From: CAZAYB01 sp964489215
Lineage (GTDB): Bacteria > Planctomycetota > Phycisphaerae > Sedimentisphaerales > Anaerohalosphaeraceae
DNA: 7,842 bases
Reading direction: 5' to 3'
Assembly: GCA_964489215.1 (NCBI GenBank)
Contig: CAZAYB010000145.1
Coordinates: 1 to 7,842 of the forward strand
Positions 7,480 through 7,842 of this stretch are shown here, piece after piece. The translations under genes and the position numbers were made by a program. The notes beneath the pieces are model-generated. The model was not told where the DNA came from. It was given only the letters and a program-made list of their open reading frames with translations, and did no database searches. Each line of letters opens with the position of its first letter. Position 1 is the first letter of the stretch.

Positions 7480-7842
7480 ATGAATAAAAATAACGATAAT
7501 TTTGACGGAATAGACGACGATATTCTTCAATGCAAGCTTGATATCGAGCGAGCCAGGAATCAGGATAGTAAAACCGATGAAGAAAAGAGCAGCGGCAGCA
7601 CTGGTGAAAAGCCCAGGATACCGTCCTTTGAAGAAGTTATAAGTGCGCAGGCAAAGTCTCAGGGAATGGAAGAGGCAAAAAATGAAAGCGAAGATGCTGT
7701 TTCGGGGCGTGAAGAGGTTTTACAGGAAGATCAAATGGAGGGGGATGCGCAAATTACAGAGCATGAAAACGCTGAGGACGAGCCCGTTAAAGATGAGATT
7801 CCGACGTTCAATCTTGCAGAACAGATAATGTCGGCTCAAAGG
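7480..7842 (+). CDS. Acidic low-complexity protein with repeated IP[ST]F...SAQ motif, 5' part, function unknown
   Basis: An open frame of 121 codons runs from the ATG at 7480 to the window edge without a stop, behind a strong GGAGG. I do not recognise a family. The visible N-terminal part is hydrophilic and rich in Glu, Asp, Lys, Ser and Gln, with no signal peptide, membrane segment or folded-domain motif, so it is probably disordered. Two similar short motifs stand 60 residues apart: 'IPSFEEVISAQ' (47-57) and 'IPTFNLAEQIMSAQ' (107-120), separated by acidic linker. This pattern suggests short helical docking motifs on a flexible tether, with a folded domain possibly beyond the edge. It lies 81 nt after the second M16 gene on the same strand, so it could be co-transcribed or use the candidate promoter just upstream. 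A +1-frame Arg/Lys-rich overlapping frame (7643-7828) is a shadow. Confidence 0.82.
   Translation, partial: MNKNNDNFDGIDDDILQCKLDIERARNQDSKTDEEKSSGSTGEKPRIPSFEEVISAQAKSQGMEEAKNESEDAVSGREEVLQEDQMEGDAQITEHENAEDEPVKDEIPTFNLAEQIMSAQR

Noticed and set aside
7643..7828. Arg/Lys-rich 61-codon + frame near the right edge
   Set aside because: It is the shifted frame of the acidic protein gene, which has a strong ribosome binding site; GAA/GAG-rich codons read as Arg/Lys when shifted.

Overview
The window looks like part of a draft or metagenome-assembled genome of a planctomycete, probably from the Phycisphaerae/Sedimentisphaerales side. The main clues are the SMC protein, whose C-terminal head carries a 'THSKRTM' block and whose hinge ends in an 'AGPLG..AGLISRKS'-type segment, and a HEAT-repeat protein that resembles planctomycete FlgI-like proteins. 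This placement rests on remembered family patterns, not on a search. The DNA is moderately AT-rich by eye, and all genes lie on the + strand. A run of exactly 100 N (6383-6482) marks a scaffold gap.

Layout: (1) 2-955, the 3' part of a HEAT-repeat protein cut by the left edge. (2) 956-1105, a 150-nt spacer with an 11-bp perfect inverted repeat. (3) 1106-4678, a full-length smc gene (1190 aa) with all ATPase motifs. (4) 4679-5064, a 386-nt non-coding stretch with a good sigma70-type promoter candidate (4837-4865) and a downstream hairpin, so the peptidase genes probably have their own transcript. (5) 5065-6303 and 6312-7398, two tandem M16-family (insulinase-like) genes 8 nt apart; the second is interrupted by the assembly gap. 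(6) 7480-7842, the start of an acidic, low-complexity protein of unknown function that runs off the right edge and carries a repeated 'IP[ST]F...ISAQ' motif.

The most informative biology is in the peptidase pair. The first subunit keeps the Arg/Tyr substrate-binding pair but has lost the HxxEH zinc motif. The second has lost the Arg/Tyr pair but keeps the downstream Glu zinc ligand, and its HxxEH position falls inside the gap. Together they look like the two complementary halves of a heterodimeric M16B zinc peptidase. SMC is the chromosome-condensation ATPase; its usual partners scpA and scpB are not in the window. I see no CRISPR array, tRNA, rRNA or insertion sequence. Apart from the M16 pair, no feature amounts to strong evidence of a new system; the repeated-motif acidic protein is the main unknown.
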